A stretch of 64,000 bases of DNA from Bradyrhizobium sp. CCBAU 51627 (lineage in GTDB: Bacteria > Pseudomonadota > Alphaproteobacteria > Rhizobiales > Xanthobacteraceae). The stretch spans positions 1 to 64,000 of the forward strand of contig NZ_LBJG01000083.1 in assembly GCF_028128765.1 (NCBI RefSeq). Reading direction: 5' to 3'. The stretch's first letter is position 1, and every line of letters starts with the position of its first letter. The position numbers and the translations under genes are program-made. The notes under the pieces are model-generated. The model saw only the letters and a list, made by a program, of their open reading frames with translations. It was not told the DNA's origin and searched no databases. This document shows positions 52,118-61,106 of this stretch, in pieces.

Positions 52118-53839
52118 ATGGCTGCCACTCCCGCCAGCATGCTGAGTGATGAGATCGCCGCGGTCGAGGACGTCTCGTCGCGCATCGAGGATGTATTTGC
52201 GCGCGTCGGCCACGAACTTGGTCGCGGCCACATCATCTTCAAGGAGCTGAATCAGGGTCTTGCGTCTCTTTCCAGGGAACTCTCCGGCGCCGAGATCGAG
52301 GGAGCCGCAACTGCGCTGCAGGAGATCGCGGCGCGGCTGAGTGAGCTGGCGCGGGCGCTGCCGGCCGAGAGTGCGCTGCTCGCGATGATCGGCAAGAACA
52401 CGACCGAGGCGTCTGCGCTGCTGAAACCTCTGTTCAAGCATATCCAGATGATCACCATCATCGCGCGCAGCGCGCGGATCGAGGCGGCGTCGCTCGACGG
52501 CGATCGCGAGGGTTTTCTCGCTTTCACTCAGGAAGCCTACGACCTCGGCAAGGCCGTGCAGACGTCGATCGAGGGTTGCGCGCGGGATCAGCAGCGTCTG
52601 TCGGAAGCGGTCGCTGCCGCATCCGGTCGGCAGAAGCAGTTCGAGAGCCGCTACGGCGATCTGCTGGCCGCGCAAAGCGCCGAACTCGGTGCGGCCTATT
52701 CCGGCCTGCACGACCAGCGCAGCAAGAGCAGCCACCTCGCCGATCTCGCGAGCGGCAGTACGCGAAAGATCGCCGAGGCGGTCGGCGGCGCAATCATTTC
52801 CTTGCAGGCCGGTGACAGCGCGCGGCAACGCCTGGAACATGTCTGTCATGGCCTGCGCCTTTCGTCCGGCTCGGAGCCGAGTCTCGTTCCGGGACCGCTC
52901 GCAAGCGAAGACGGCGCGCATGCGATCCGCCGGCTGCAGGCGGCACAGCTCAGGGATGCCCAAGGCGAGTTCGGCGGCGATATCGGCCAGATCATCCGGG
53001 CGCTGTCGGCGATCCTGAATGATGCAGGGAACGTCGTCGGACACGGCCGCTCGCTGTTCGGCGGCGAAGACGGCTCCTCGTCATCGTTCCTGAATCGCGT
53101 CAAGCAGACGTTGGCCCAGGCATCGACCCTGATCGCCACCTGCGAGAGCGCCGGCCGCTCGGTCGACGAGGCGCTGGCGGTCGTCGAGGATACGCTGGCG
53201 AAATTCCGCCAGGCCATTGCGGGCCTGGCCGAAGCCACGGTCGATATCACGCTGATCGGCATGAACGCAGGCCTCAAGGCGAGCCATCTCGGCAGCCGCG
53301 GTAGCGCCTTCGTCGTCATCGCCAACGAGCTCAAGGCGACCGCCGACCAGGTCTCGGCCGGCGCCGGACGCCTGCGGCCGGTCCTCGATGACATCGAGCG
53401 CTCCGCCAACGAATTGAAGCATCTCCGCGTCCAGGGCGATCCCGCTCAGCTCGCCAACCTCGAGCCGCAGATCCTCCAGGCGCTGCGCGAGGTCGAGGCC
53501 GGCAACGAGCGACTCGGCAAGTTGATGAACCGGCTCGTCGATGAAGGCGCGGAGTTCGAAGGCCTGTTGAATTCGGCGCAAGGCCTGATGAGCTCGCTCG
53601 ATGGGAGTTCCGCGAGCTTGCCTGCCGTCGCTGCGCGGCTCGAGGCCGCAAGTGCAGACGCGCGTCGACCGCAGGCGCAGGATGAGGCACTGCTCGACGA
53701 TCTCTTTGCGCGCTACACGATGGAGCGCGAGCGCAACGTTCATCGGGAATTTCTGCAATCCCTCGGGCTTGCATCGACCGCTGCCGCGCGTCCGGTCGAG
53801 CCGATCGAGGCGGCGGATGACGGCATAGAACTATTTTGA
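52118..53839 (+). CDS. soluble receptor-like chemotaxis protein with two degenerate signalling tips
   Basis: 573 residues with no membrane helix, largely helical. The stretch ITLIGMNAGLKASHLGSRG (about 385-405) clearly echoes the receptor tip LLALNAAVEAARAGEHG found in the two MCPs upstream, followed by FVVIANELKATADQ in place of FAVVASEVRKLAER. A weaker copy sits at about 110-140 (ITIIARSARIEAASLDGDR then FLAFTQEAYDLGKAV). The key residues for CheA/CheW contact are partly changed. As the last gene of the operon it may act as a decoy, adaptor or cytosolic sensor. The role is inferred. Confidence 0.75.
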   Translation: MAATPASMLSDEIAAVEDVSSRIEDVFARVGHELGRGHIIFKELNQGLASLSRELSGAEIEGAATALQEIAARLSELARALPAESALLAMIGKNTTEASALLKPLFKHIQMITIIARSARIEAASLDGDREGFLAFTQEAYDLGKAVQTSIEGCARDQQRLSEAVAAASGRQKQFESRYGDLLAAQSAELGAAYSGLHDQRSKSSHLADLASGSTRKIAEAVGGAIISLQAGDSARQRLEHVCHGLRLSSGSEPSLVPGPLASEDGAHAIRRLQAAQLRDAQGEFGGDIGQIIRALSAILNDAGNVVGHGRSLFGGEDGSSSSFLNRVKQTLAQASTLIATCESAGRSVDEALAVVEDTLAKFRQAIAGLAEATVDITLIGMNAGLKASHLGSRGSAFVVIANELKATADQVSAGAGRLRPVLDDIERSANELKHLRVQGDPAQLANLEPQILQALREVEAGNERLGKLMNRLVDEGAEFEGLLNSAQGLMSSLDGSSASLPAVAARLEAASADARRPQAQDEALLDDLFARYTMERERNVHREFLQSLGLASTAAARPVEPIEAADDGIELF

Positions 53840-53989
53840 GTTTGCCGCCGAAGTCGCCGGTGCAGCGACGGCAATTTGACGAATTGATTTTGCCGGGCGT
53901 TAACCTTGGCCGAATGCGCGCCGCATCGGTCATTGTCGCGCCCCAGAGTTGGTCGCAAATAGGTTTGCAATTTGCGACGGATATTCTTC

Positions 53990-54436
53990 ATGCTGAGAGA
54001 CGGCAAATACGTGGCCTGGTTCAGGACCGCGCGCGCTCAGGGCACGGGCCTTGTGGAGTTGGTCGACGGACGGATCTCTGGCAGCGACAGCTTCTTCACC
54101 TATGGCGGCTCCTATCAGGTCGATCAGCAGCGTTTCACGGCCGTCCTCACCGTGAAGCGGCATACCGAGGGCAGCCCGAGCGTGTTCGGCCCTGATGAAG
54201 TCGAGGTCGATCTGTCCGGCACAAGCAGCGGCGCAATGGCGATATGCTCGGGCATGGCAAGGCAGGCGCCCGAAATCGGCTTCGAGGCGACGCTGATCTA
54301 CAGCCAAGATGAAGTCGTTCCAGCCGGCCCCAAACGCGGGATCGTGAGGCTCAACGCCGACAAGTTGCCCAAGGGGATCGACGGCCGCTCGCGGCCGCGG
54401 CCTCCATTCGCGCCCTCCAGGCCTCCCGCGTCCTGA
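53990..54436 (+). CDS. GrlR-like small beta-barrel protein
   Basis: 148 residues from the ATG at 53990. The pattern LRDGKYVAWF, GTGLVELVDGRISGSDSFFTYGGSYQVD, LTVKRH and CSGMARQAPEIGF resembles GrlR-family proteins, small beta-barrels first seen as negative regulators of type III secretion but also widespread in bacteria without that system. The C-terminal 35 residues are Arg/Pro-rich and not conserved in look. It stands alone after the chemotaxis operon, preceded by an AT-rich promoter-like region. Confidence 0.62.
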   Translation: MLRDGKYVAWFRTARAQGTGLVELVDGRISGSDSFFTYGGSYQVDQQRFTAVLTVKRHTEGSPSVFGPDEVEVDLSGTSSGAMAICSGMARQAPEIGFEATLIYSQDEVVPAGPKRGIVRLNADKLPKGIDGRSRPRPPFAPSRPPAS

Positions 54437-54561
54437 TGATCCCGCGCCTTAGCTTTGCGTTGACGCTGTTGTCGCGAAAGCATGTGGCGACCGCACTGCG
54501 GCAAGTTTGCTTTTAGATGTGGAATCTAGGTTGAGGCCCATAACAAAAGGCGGACAGGGAC

Positions 54562-54852
54562 ATGCCTCAGATCTGGATGACATATGACGAATTCGCGACA
54601 CTCAGCGGCTGTAGCGCCGCTGAAGCCAGGGCGAAGGCCCTGCATCTGTCGCTCGATCGCCGCAAGAGCCGCGATGGAAACACCCGCGTCAAGCTGAATC
54701 CCGCCTTGATGGCGCGGTTTTACGAGACCCTTCGCGAGACCGAGTTCGATCTCGACCGTGCGATCACGGCTCTCCGCGAAACCCATCGGCAGATGTCCGG
54801 GAGCATCGCGGCCAATCCGGGCAGCCAACTGCGCGCTCAGGTGGCGAAGTAG
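54562..54852 (+). CDS. conserved hypothetical protein, possible HTH
   Basis: 96 residues. The N-terminus (MTYDEFATLSGCSAAEARAKAL, then RRKSRDGNTRVKL) has the shape of a short helix-turn-helix of the excisionase/MerR sort, and the second half is a predicted helix. GGACAGGGAC lies upstream. I do not recognise a family with certainty; a small DNA-binding role is only a guess. Confidence 0.7.
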   Translation: MPQIWMTYDEFATLSGCSAAEARAKALHLSLDRRKSRDGNTRVKLNPALMARFYETLRETEFDLDRAITALRETHRQMSGSIAANPGSQLRAQVAK

Positions 54853-54906
54853 GCAGTTGGACTGATCCGCATATCGCCTCGACGACGCGATCGGGCGCAG
54901 CTCACG

Positions 54907-55272
54907 TCAGGACGGCGGCCTCGGAAGAAAGGCCAGAATTGTCTGGGCGAGGATGACTCCGACGGTGCCGCCGGCCGCCTTTTGCAGCACATCCATGAGT
55001 GCTGGATCGCGGTCGGGCGTCAACGCCTGCAATAGCTCGAGGCTGACTGCGACGGCGACTACGAGCGTGCAAGTCAGCCCGAGGCGTCCCGGCAGCAGGA
55101 AGGAGAGCAGGAATCCCAGCAGTGCGTAGGCGCTGAATCGTTCGATCACGACGACCCAATACGCCTCGGCATGGCCCACGAGGACCGGTCTGCCCGCCAG
55201 CTTGGCAAGCGTGGCATAGACGATGAGACCGAGGCAGACGGCCGCTGCTGCGATGAGATGGTTCCGGCGCAT
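54907..55272 (-). CDS. VanZ-like membrane protein
   Basis: 121 residues, four hydrophobic helices. The conserved VanZ pattern is seen in FSAYALLGFLLSF and in LELLQALTPDRDPALMDVLQKAAGG, with the polar residues expected near helix ends. VanZ-like proteins of this size are common in alphaproteobacteria, often near polysaccharide genes, and their function is not settled. It is a stand-alone gene here. Confidence 0.82.
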   Translation of the reverse strand: MRRNHLIAAAAVCLGLIVYATLAKLAGRPVLVGHAEAYWVVVIERFSAYALLGFLLSFLLPGRLGLTCTLVVAVAVSLELLQALTPDRDPALMDVLQKAAGGTVGVILAQTILAFLPRPPS

Positions 55273-55416
55273 CTTGGCATCATAGCTGCTCGGCCAGGGC
55301 GCCGCTCCCGAAAGCCGAGAACATCGTTAAAACGCGTAGATCTGAACGGTGCGTTCCGGACAAATGGTTTCGTGCCTGACCGGACTTGCTGTTGCGCCGT
55401 CCGCTAGGCGCGAGGT

Positions 55417-55668
55417 TCAACGCCGGTTGTAGGACCAGCCCTTGTCGACATCGGTCGGGTAGCGCGCCGCGAAATACGGATTCTTCAGGCAGTTGTGCGC
55501 CGGATCATAGATCCAGTCGGCGCATTCGCGAAAATTCAGGAATCTGCAGTCGAAGCCAAATGCGCACCACGGCGCTCCGTTCGGAAATCCGAACCGCACT
55601 GGAACCTGCGCTGAGGCCATCGAGGGCAAAGTCAGAAGCAATGCTACGCCGAGGGCACGGGACAACAT
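55417..55668 (-). CDS. small secreted cysteine-containing protein, DUF3551-like
   Basis: 83 residues from the ATG at 55668, supported by GGAGGATT just upstream; longer in-frame starts are rejected. A signal peptide ends near MASAQ. The mature protein is about 60 residues with four cysteines (APWCAFGFDCRFLNFRECADW, then NCLKNPYF), a layout seen in DUF3551 proteins that are abundant in Bradyrhizobium. It is presumably exported to the periplasm and disulfide-bonded. No function is known. Confidence 0.75.
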   Translation of the reverse strand: MLSRALGVALLLTLPSMASAQVPVRFGFPNGAPWCAFGFDCRFLNFRECADWIYDPAHNCLKNPYFAARYPTDVDKGWSYNRR

Positions 55669-55895
55669 GTGCAATCCTCCAACAGGCCATGACGCGGATA
55701 GCGAGGCAAATTGTGCGACCGTTCTCCGCAAGGCGGGACAGTGTCCAATCATCGTCGCCGGATAGTTTAACATCGGCGCGTGGCGAGATCGAGAGCGTTG
55801 AGGCGTCCGGATGCGCCGTACCGCGGCAGCTGGCTGTCCCTGCCGGCGGGAGGCGCACAGGTCCGCGGATTGTCGCGGCAGACTTGCGTCTGGCG

Positions 55896-56069
55896 TTAAT
55901 TCTTCTTGGAAGCGCGGGACTTGAGCGACAGCCCGAGGCGCAGGGCCATGCGCTTGATCGCATCGGGCGAGCGCCCGAGCTGTTTTGCCGCTTCTTCGAC
56001 TGACGTCGAAGATTTGGCCAGCTCCATGAGCCGGCGGTCTTCCTTGAACGACCAGGGCTTGCGTGCCAT
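55896..56069 (-). CDS. small HTH/SANT-like protein
   Basis: 57 residues: MARKPWSFKEDRRLMEL, then STSVEEAAKQLGRSPDAIKRMALRLG, ending in a Lys/Ser-rich tail. The Trp and the following helices resemble a single Myb/SANT or GcrA-like DNA-binding unit: helix, turn, and a recognition helix around SPDAIKRMA. Coding character is natural, with no gaps in the pattern. It is shorter than most annotation cut-offs. DNA binding is inferred. Confidence 0.65.
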   Translation of the reverse strand: MARKPWSFKEDRRLMELAKSSTSVEEAAKQLGRSPDAIKRMALRLGLSLKSRASKKN

Positions 56070-56493
56070 AACCGAAATGATCCTCTCGCATCGTCACAAC
56101 AACAAAGCCGCCCAGCGGACCCAGGTCGCTCGACGGCTTTGCTCGGGTGGGGCCGGGCCTTGGGGGAGCCCGGTGCGAAGATGGATATGCGATCGGTGAG
56201 ACTTCGCAACAAACAACGCGGATTAAGCTAACCTCTCAACCTTACCGGGACAAAATCGGCCGCAACGCTCCGTATGAGTCCGGGGTTTTGCTGCTCTGCG
56301 GGCCGTGCCGGGCCGATACCGGCCCGCGATCGAGGGATTGGCTTGCCGTCACGTCCAGGTCCCGCTTCGTGCTCGGCAAGGAAATACAGAGGCGGATTCA
56401 AAGTCGGTTGAAGAATGATGCTGTGGCGGCACGCATCGAGCAGCAAGAATTTCCTGAGTGGATGCGTCACGAGTTCGTCGAATTCGTTCGGCT
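56070..56493. other. gap without recognisable genes
   Basis: About 420 bases. Frames across it (for example the plus strand 56147-56497) show no recognisable domain and unnatural composition at the start. I see no clear promoter or repeat. Confidence 0.4.
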
Positions 56494-56688
56494 ATGATCG
56501 CGCAAACAATACGAACAGATCAGAAGATCGAGATGCTTCAAAAAGCGCTGTCAGCCATGCCTCTCGCAAAGATAAGAGAGCGAGCCTACGAAGGAATCTT
56601 CTTCAGCGTTGCTCTGATCGCAATGGCGGGGTGGGTCTATTTCATTGTTCTGTCGTCGGTGAGATTCTTCTTCTGGTTCGTCGGTTGA
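56494..56688 (+). CDS. possible small single-helix membrane protein
   Basis: 64 residues from the ATG at 56494; a second start at 56533 is possible. After a charged N-terminal half (LAKIRERAYEG) there is one long hydrophobic helix (FFSVALIAMAGWVYFIVLSSV) and an aromatic end. No strong ribosome binding site is seen. The positive-inside layout is natural for a real inner-membrane protein, but chance cannot be excluded. Confidence 0.4.
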   Translation: MIAQTIRTDQKIEMLQKALSAMPLAKIRERAYEGIFFSVALIAMAGWVYFIVLSSVRFFFWFVG

Positions 56689-56920
56689 TTCGCGCGAGCA
56701 GGGCAGAGCCGGATGCTGCCCAAAAATTCGCGCCCTTGAGCACAAAATCAGCGACCGTCATCACGATCTCGACACAACTCGAAGCTGAGATCGTTGCGTC
56801 AAAAGGAGACCGCCGCGAGGAGAGCTCGCGGTGGCGGTGACCTTCATGCGGGTGTTTGAGTGGGATTTGCGATCGTCGTCGGGAAACGCTGGCGGCCCGT
56901 CGACACCAAAGAGGTTTGGC

Positions 56921-57208
56921 ATGACTTGTTTCAAGGACAACAATGCGCCGCGGCGGTACTTTGTCGATGCGGTCGGCAAGCGCGTTCTGATCGGTCTTAC
57001 GCCCGAGGAGACCTTTGAGTTCGAGCGGCTCGACAGCAAACCGGACGGCGGTCGAACTGAGGCAATGCGGGTCGAGCACGGTTGCCGGCCTGCTCCCGAC
57101 GAGGAACGCTGGCTGGAGCTATATGCCAAGCATGAAGGCGCGTGGAAACTCTGGATGACGCAGAGCCGCGTCGATGGGCCTGATTTTGCGTCTACGACCG
57201 GAGCTTAG
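56921..57208 (+). CDS. conserved hypothetical protein
   Basis: 95 residues from the ATG at 56921 (MTCFKDNNAPRRYFVDAVGKRVLIGLTPEE). The frame continues upstream to 56831 without a better start. The C-terminal part (ERWLELYAKHEGAWKLWM) is helical. Composition is natural for coding DNA. I recognise no domain. It converges on the small gene at 57205. Confidence 0.6.
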   Translation: MTCFKDNNAPRRYFVDAVGKRVLIGLTPEETFEFERLDSKPDGGRTEAMRVEHGCRPAPDEERWLELYAKHEGAWKLWMTQSRVDGPDFASTTGA

Positions 57209-57411
57209 GTCCACTCTGCGAAGCCAGGTGGCGCAGGAAAGAGTTTCGCCAGTCTGTCCAGCCCCATTCCCCGCACCCTCGCGTCCAGGGCATGCCGGGC
57301 GATGACGTGCCTGAACTTCCATTCGGGGCCGGAAAATTGATCCGCGTCCCAGACCTGCGGCTTGGGACGTCCGTCCAGGCCGCGAATCCAGACCAAGAAG
57401 CATTCGTCCAT
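57205..57411 (-). CDS. hypothetical protein
   Basis: 68 residues from the ATG at 57411 (MDECFLVWIRGLDGRPKPQVWD); the frame extends upstream to 57459. It contains an FRHVIARHALDARVRGMGLDRL stretch that is probably helical. It converges with the previous gene and overlaps it by four bases. It lies just downstream of rfbB on the same strand. No function can be given. Confidence 0.5.
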   Translation of the reverse strand: MDECFLVWIRGLDGRPKPQVWDADQFSGPEWKFRHVIARHALDARVRGMGLDRLAKLFPAPPGFAEWT

Positions 57412-57501
57412 CCGCTTGCATATCCCTTTTGCGGTTCGACCTCGCCGGCCGGGCGCCAATGTCTTGCGGGACCACAGGATCGCGAATGGCCGACCGATTC
57501 C

Positions 57502-58566
57502 CTATCCCAAGCCGATGCGCTTCTGCTGATAACCGCGGTCGAGAATGGCTTGCCACCAATTCCGGTTTTCGAAGAACCAGCGAACCGTCTTGGCCAAGCC
57601 GCTTTCGAAATTCTCGTCAGCGCGCCATCCGAGTTCGCGCTCGAGCTTCGAGGCGTCGATGGCGTAGCGGCGATCGTGGCCGGGGCGGTCGGCGACAAAG
57701 GAGATAAGGCCCCGCCGGGAGCCCGCCGGGCGTGGCGACATTTCGTCGAGCAGGTTGCAAATGCCTTCCACAACGTGCAGGTTGGTACGCTCGTTTCGAC
57801 CGCCGACATTGTACGTCTCGCCGATCGCACCGCGCTCAAGAACGAGGGCGAGCGCCTTGGCGTGATCCTCGACGTAGAGCCAGTCGCGGATGTTCTGTCC
57901 GTCGCCGTAGACCGGCAGCGGCTCTCCGGCGAGGCCCTTGATGATGATGTGAGGAATGAGCTTCTCGGGAAAGTGATAGGGGCCGTAATTGTTCGAGCAG
58001 TTCGTCACCATCGTCGGAAGGTCGTAGGTCTCACGCCAGGCGCGGACCAGATGGTCGGACGACGCCTTGCTCGCAGAGTAGGGCGAATTGGGCGAATAGG
58101 ACGTGGTCTCGGTGAAATAACCGTCCTTGCCGAGCGAGCCGAACACCTCGTCGGTGGAGATGTGGAGGAAGCGGAACTGCGCGCGCTGGTCCGGGCTCAA
58201 CGTTCTCCAATATCGCAGCGCTTCTTGCAGTAGCGTGAACGTGCCGACGATGTTGGTCTGGATGAATTCGCCGGGACCGTCGATCGAGCGATCGACATGG
58301 CTCTCTGCCGCGAGGTTCATCACCGCGGCGGGCTGGTATTTCTCGAACAGCTTGCGAAGCGACGTGGCCTCGCAAATGCATTGCTTCTCGAATGCATAAC
58401 GCGGGTTCGCCTCGGCGTCGGGGATCGAATCTAGATTGGCCGCATAGGTCAGCTTGTCGATGTTGACGACGCGCGCCTGCGTGTCACGGAGAAGATGACG
58501 CACGACTGCGGAGCCAATGAAACCCGCACCGCCCGTGACGAAGATCGTGGAGCCTTTGAAACGCAT
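57502..58566 (-). CDS. rfbB: dTDP-glucose 4,6-dehydratase
   Basis: 354 residues. Second step of dTDP-L-rhamnose synthesis, NAD-dependent. TGGAGFIGSAVVRHL at the N-terminus binds NAD; the STDEVFG motif and the YSASKASSD motif (Tyr and Lys of the short-chain dehydrogenase site) are intact. It lies 12 bases after rfbA on the same strand. Confidence 0.97.
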   Translation of the reverse strand: MRFKGSTIFVTGGAGFIGSAVVRHLLRDTQARVVNIDKLTYAANLDSIPDAEANPRYAFEKQCICEATSLRKLFEKYQPAAVMNLAAESHVDRSIDGPGEFIQTNIVGTFTLLQEALRYWRTLSPDQRAQFRFLHISTDEVFGSLGKDGYFTETTSYSPNSPYSASKASSDHLVRAWRETYDLPTMVTNCSNNYGPYHFPEKLIPHIIIKGLAGEPLPVYGDGQNIRDWLYVEDHAKALALVLERGAIGETYNVGGRNERTNLHVVEGICNLLDEMSPRPAGSRRGLISFVADRPGHDRRYAIDASKLERELGWRADENFESGLAKTVRWFFENRNWWQAILDRGYQQKRIGLG

Positions 58567-58578
58567 GAATGATCTGCC

Positions 58579-59457
58579 TCAGTCGTGAGCGAACGAACGG
58601 GCCACCGATTGCAGATACTGGCCGTAGCTGCTCTTGGCGGTCTTCTCGGCGACCTTCGCGAAGGCTTCGAGAGAGATGTAGCCGCGCCGCAGGGCAATTT
58701 CCTCCGGGCAGGCGATGCGCAATCCCTGGCGCTGTTCCAGGATCTGCACGAAATGACTGGCTTCGACCAGAGATGCGTGCGTGCCGGTGTCGAGCCAGGC
58801 AAACCCGCGTCCGAGCACTTCGACGAACAGGTCGCCGCGGGCGAGGTAGGCGTTGTTTACGTCGGTGATCTCGATTTCGCCGCGCGCGGAAGGTTTGATC
58901 TCTGCCGCGATGTCGACGACGCTGTTGTCGTAGAAATAAAGGCCAGTCACGGCCACGTTCGACTTCGGTTTCTTGGGCTTCTCCTCGATCGAGCGCGCGC
59001 GGCCGTCAGCGCCGAGCTCGACCACGCCGTATTGTTCGGGTGAGTTGACGACATAGCCGAAGATGGTGGCGCCGCTCGTGCGTGCCGCCGCCTTGCCGAG
59101 CATTTCCGGAAGTCCGTGGCCGTAGAAGATGTTGTCTCCGAGAACCAGGGCAACGGAATCCGACCCGACGAATTCGCGGCCAACGATGAAGGCGTCGGCA
59201 AGACCACGAGGAGTCTCCTGGGTGGCGTAGGAGAAGTTGACGCCGATCTCGTCTCCATCGCCGAGCAAGCGCTGAAACAGCGGCTTGTCCTGCGGCGTCG
59301 AGATGATGAGAATGTCGCGAATTCCCGCCAGCATCAATGTCGAGAGCGGATAGTAGATCATCGGTTTGTCAAAAACCGGAAGCAGTTGCTTCGACACCAC
59401 TGTCGTGACGGGATAAAGGCGCGAGCCAGTTCCGCCAGCGAGTATGATTCCTTTCAT
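58579..59457 (-). CDS. rfbA: glucose-1-phosphate thymidylyltransferase
   Basis: 292 residues from the ATG at 59457, preceded by GAGGG; the longer frame is rejected because the family starts at MKGIILAGGTGSRLYP. This enzyme makes dTDP-glucose from dTTP and glucose 1-phosphate, the first step of the rhamnose pathway. VVSKQLLPVFDKPMIYYPLS and GDNIFYGHG motifs are intact. It is first of the minus-strand pair with rfbB and diverges from rfbC. Confidence 0.97.
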   Translation of the reverse strand: MKGIILAGGTGSRLYPVTTVVSKQLLPVFDKPMIYYPLSTLMLAGIRDILIISTPQDKPLFQRLLGDGDEIGVNFSYATQETPRGLADAFIVGREFVGSDSVALVLGDNIFYGHGLPEMLGKAAARTSGATIFGYVVNSPEQYGVVELGADGRARSIEEKPKKPKSNVAVTGLYFYDNSVVDIAAEIKPSARGEIEITDVNNAYLARGDLFVEVLGRGFAWLDTGTHASLVEASHFVQILEQRQGLRIACPEEIALRRGYISLEAFAKVAEKTAKSSYGQYLQSVARSFAHD

Positions 59458-59543
59458 TCGGTCCCTCTGGTTTACCAACCTGTAAATATCAGATAGTGTG
59501 CGCTGCACAAGATCGTTATGTGCGCGGAGCTGAAGTCGCTGGA

Positions 59544-60098
59544 ATGAACGTTATCAAGACAGATCTGCCCGAAGTTTTGATCATCGAGCCGAAGCTCTTC
59601 GGTGATCAACGCGGCTTTTTCTTGGAGACCTATCAATTCGAGCGCTATGCGCAGAGCGGGGTTACGCGACCGTTCGTTCAAGACAATCTGTCACGCTCGC
59701 GTCATGGAGTGTTGCGCGGGCTGCATCTCCAGAATCCTTTCACGCAAGGCAAGCTGGTGTCGGCGCTGCGCGGCCGCGTTTTGGATGTTGCCGTCGATGT
59801 TCGCATCGGCAGCCCAAATTTTGGGCGTCATGTTGCTGTCGAATTGAGTGAGGACAACCACCGGCAATTGTGGGTTCCTCGCGGTTTCGCGCATGGCTTT
59901 GCGGTTCTCTCCGAGACCGCCGACTTCTTCTATAAATGCGACGCGCTCTATAGTCCGAAGGATGAGATCTCTATTCGATGGAACGATCCTGCGATCGGCA
60001 TCGACTGGGGTCTCGCGGATCCGTCGCTGTCGCCCAAGGATACCGACGCGCCGTTGCTTGCAGATGTGAAGAATCTCCCGCGTTACGGGGAGATCTGA
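59544..60098 (+). CDS. rfbC: dTDP-4-dehydrorhamnose 3,5-epimerase
   Basis: 184 residues from the ATG at 59544 (MNVIKTDLPEVLII). A cupin-fold epimerase with GDQRGFFLET, the catalytic His in VLRGLHLQ and the PRGFAHGFAVLS motif. It is third in the rhamnose pathway. It is followed by rfbD after one base. Confidence 0.97.
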   Translation: MNVIKTDLPEVLIIEPKLFGDQRGFFLETYQFERYAQSGVTRPFVQDNLSRSRHGVLRGLHLQNPFTQGKLVSALRGRVLDVAVDVRIGSPNFGRHVAVELSEDNHRQLWVPRGFAHGFAVLSETADFFYKCDALYSPKDEISIRWNDPAIGIDWGLADPSLSPKDTDAPLLADVKNLPRYGEI

Positions 60099-60099
60099 C

Positions 60100-60996
60100 A
60101 TGAGAATCCTGCTGACGGGCTCTGCAGGGCAGGTGGGCGGAGCGCTGCTTCCGCTGCTTCGCGAGCGGGCCGATGTCGTTGCGCCGTTGCGCGACCAGTT
60201 CGACCTGTCGCGGCCGGACCAGCTTGCAGACAAGCTTGAAACGATCAAGCCGGATCTGATCGTCAATCCCGCGGCTTATACCGCTGTCGATCGTGCCGAA
60301 GACGAGCGAGAGCTCGCTTTTCGGATCAATGCGGAGTCCCCCAGAGCGATCGCCCAATGGGCCGCGCCGCGCGGCGTGCCGCTGGTGCATTTCTCGACAG
60401 ATTATGTTTTCGATGGCTCCGGCGATCGTGCCTGGCACGAGGACAGCACGCCGGCTCCGCTCTCGGTCTATGGTCAAAGCAAGCTCGCCGGCGATCTGGC
60501 CATTGCCGAAGCCGGTGCCTTGCATGTGATCGCACGCACCTCATGGGTGTACGCTGCAACCGGTACGAATTTTCTCAAGACAATCGTGCGGCTGGCTGGA
60601 GAACGCGAGCAGTTGCGGATCGTTGTCGACCAGATCGGTGCGCCGACGACAGCGAATGCGATTTCACAAGCGGTGGTTGCAATGCTGCCATGGAGCGACG
60701 ACGGCCTCGGCAAGGCCTTCGAGCAGCGAAGCGGCGTTGTCAATCTCGTCTGCGCAGGCGAGACCAGCTGGCACGGCTTTGCGACTGCGATCGTCGCCGG
60801 GCTGCGGTCGCGGGGCGCGAAATTCGCCGTGAAGGAAATCGTTCCAATCCGCTCTGACGAATTTCCGGTCAAGGCGAAGCGGCCGTCCAATTCCCGCCTC
60901 GATCTGAGGCGGCTGCGCGAGCGCTTCGGAATCACGCCGCCGAGCTGGCAGCAGGCGCTCGATCGCGAGCTGGATGCACTTCGGGCGACGATGTAA
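60100..60996 (+). CDS. rfbD: dTDP-4-dehydrorhamnose reductase
   Basis: 298 residues. Final step, NAD(P)H-dependent reduction to dTDP-L-rhamnose. N-terminal LLTGSAGQVGGALLPLL binds the cofactor, and the VYGQSKLAGD motif gives the catalytic Tyr and Lys. With rfbABC it completes the pathway in one divergent unit. The product feeds O-antigen or exopolysaccharide synthesis. Confidence 0.97.
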   Translation: MRILLTGSAGQVGGALLPLLRERADVVAPLRDQFDLSRPDQLADKLETIKPDLIVNPAAYTAVDRAEDERELAFRINAESPRAIAQWAAPRGVPLVHFSTDYVFDGSGDRAWHEDSTPAPLSVYGQSKLAGDLAIAEAGALHVIARTSWVYAATGTNFLKTIVRLAGEREQLRIVVDQIGAPTTANAISQAVVAMLPWSDDGLGKAFEQRSGVVNLVCAGETSWHGFATAIVAGLRSRGAKFAVKEIVPIRSDEFPVKAKRPSNSRLDLRRLRERFGITPPSWQQALDRELDALRATM

Positions 60997-61106
60997 ACGC
61001 CGGTTCACAAGGCGGAATCGGAGCGCAACGTTTCGCGGCCTTTAACCTTTGTTAACCATCCAGGGCCCATTTTCCGGTCCTGGCGCCTCGAACCGGAAAT
61101 GCACGC

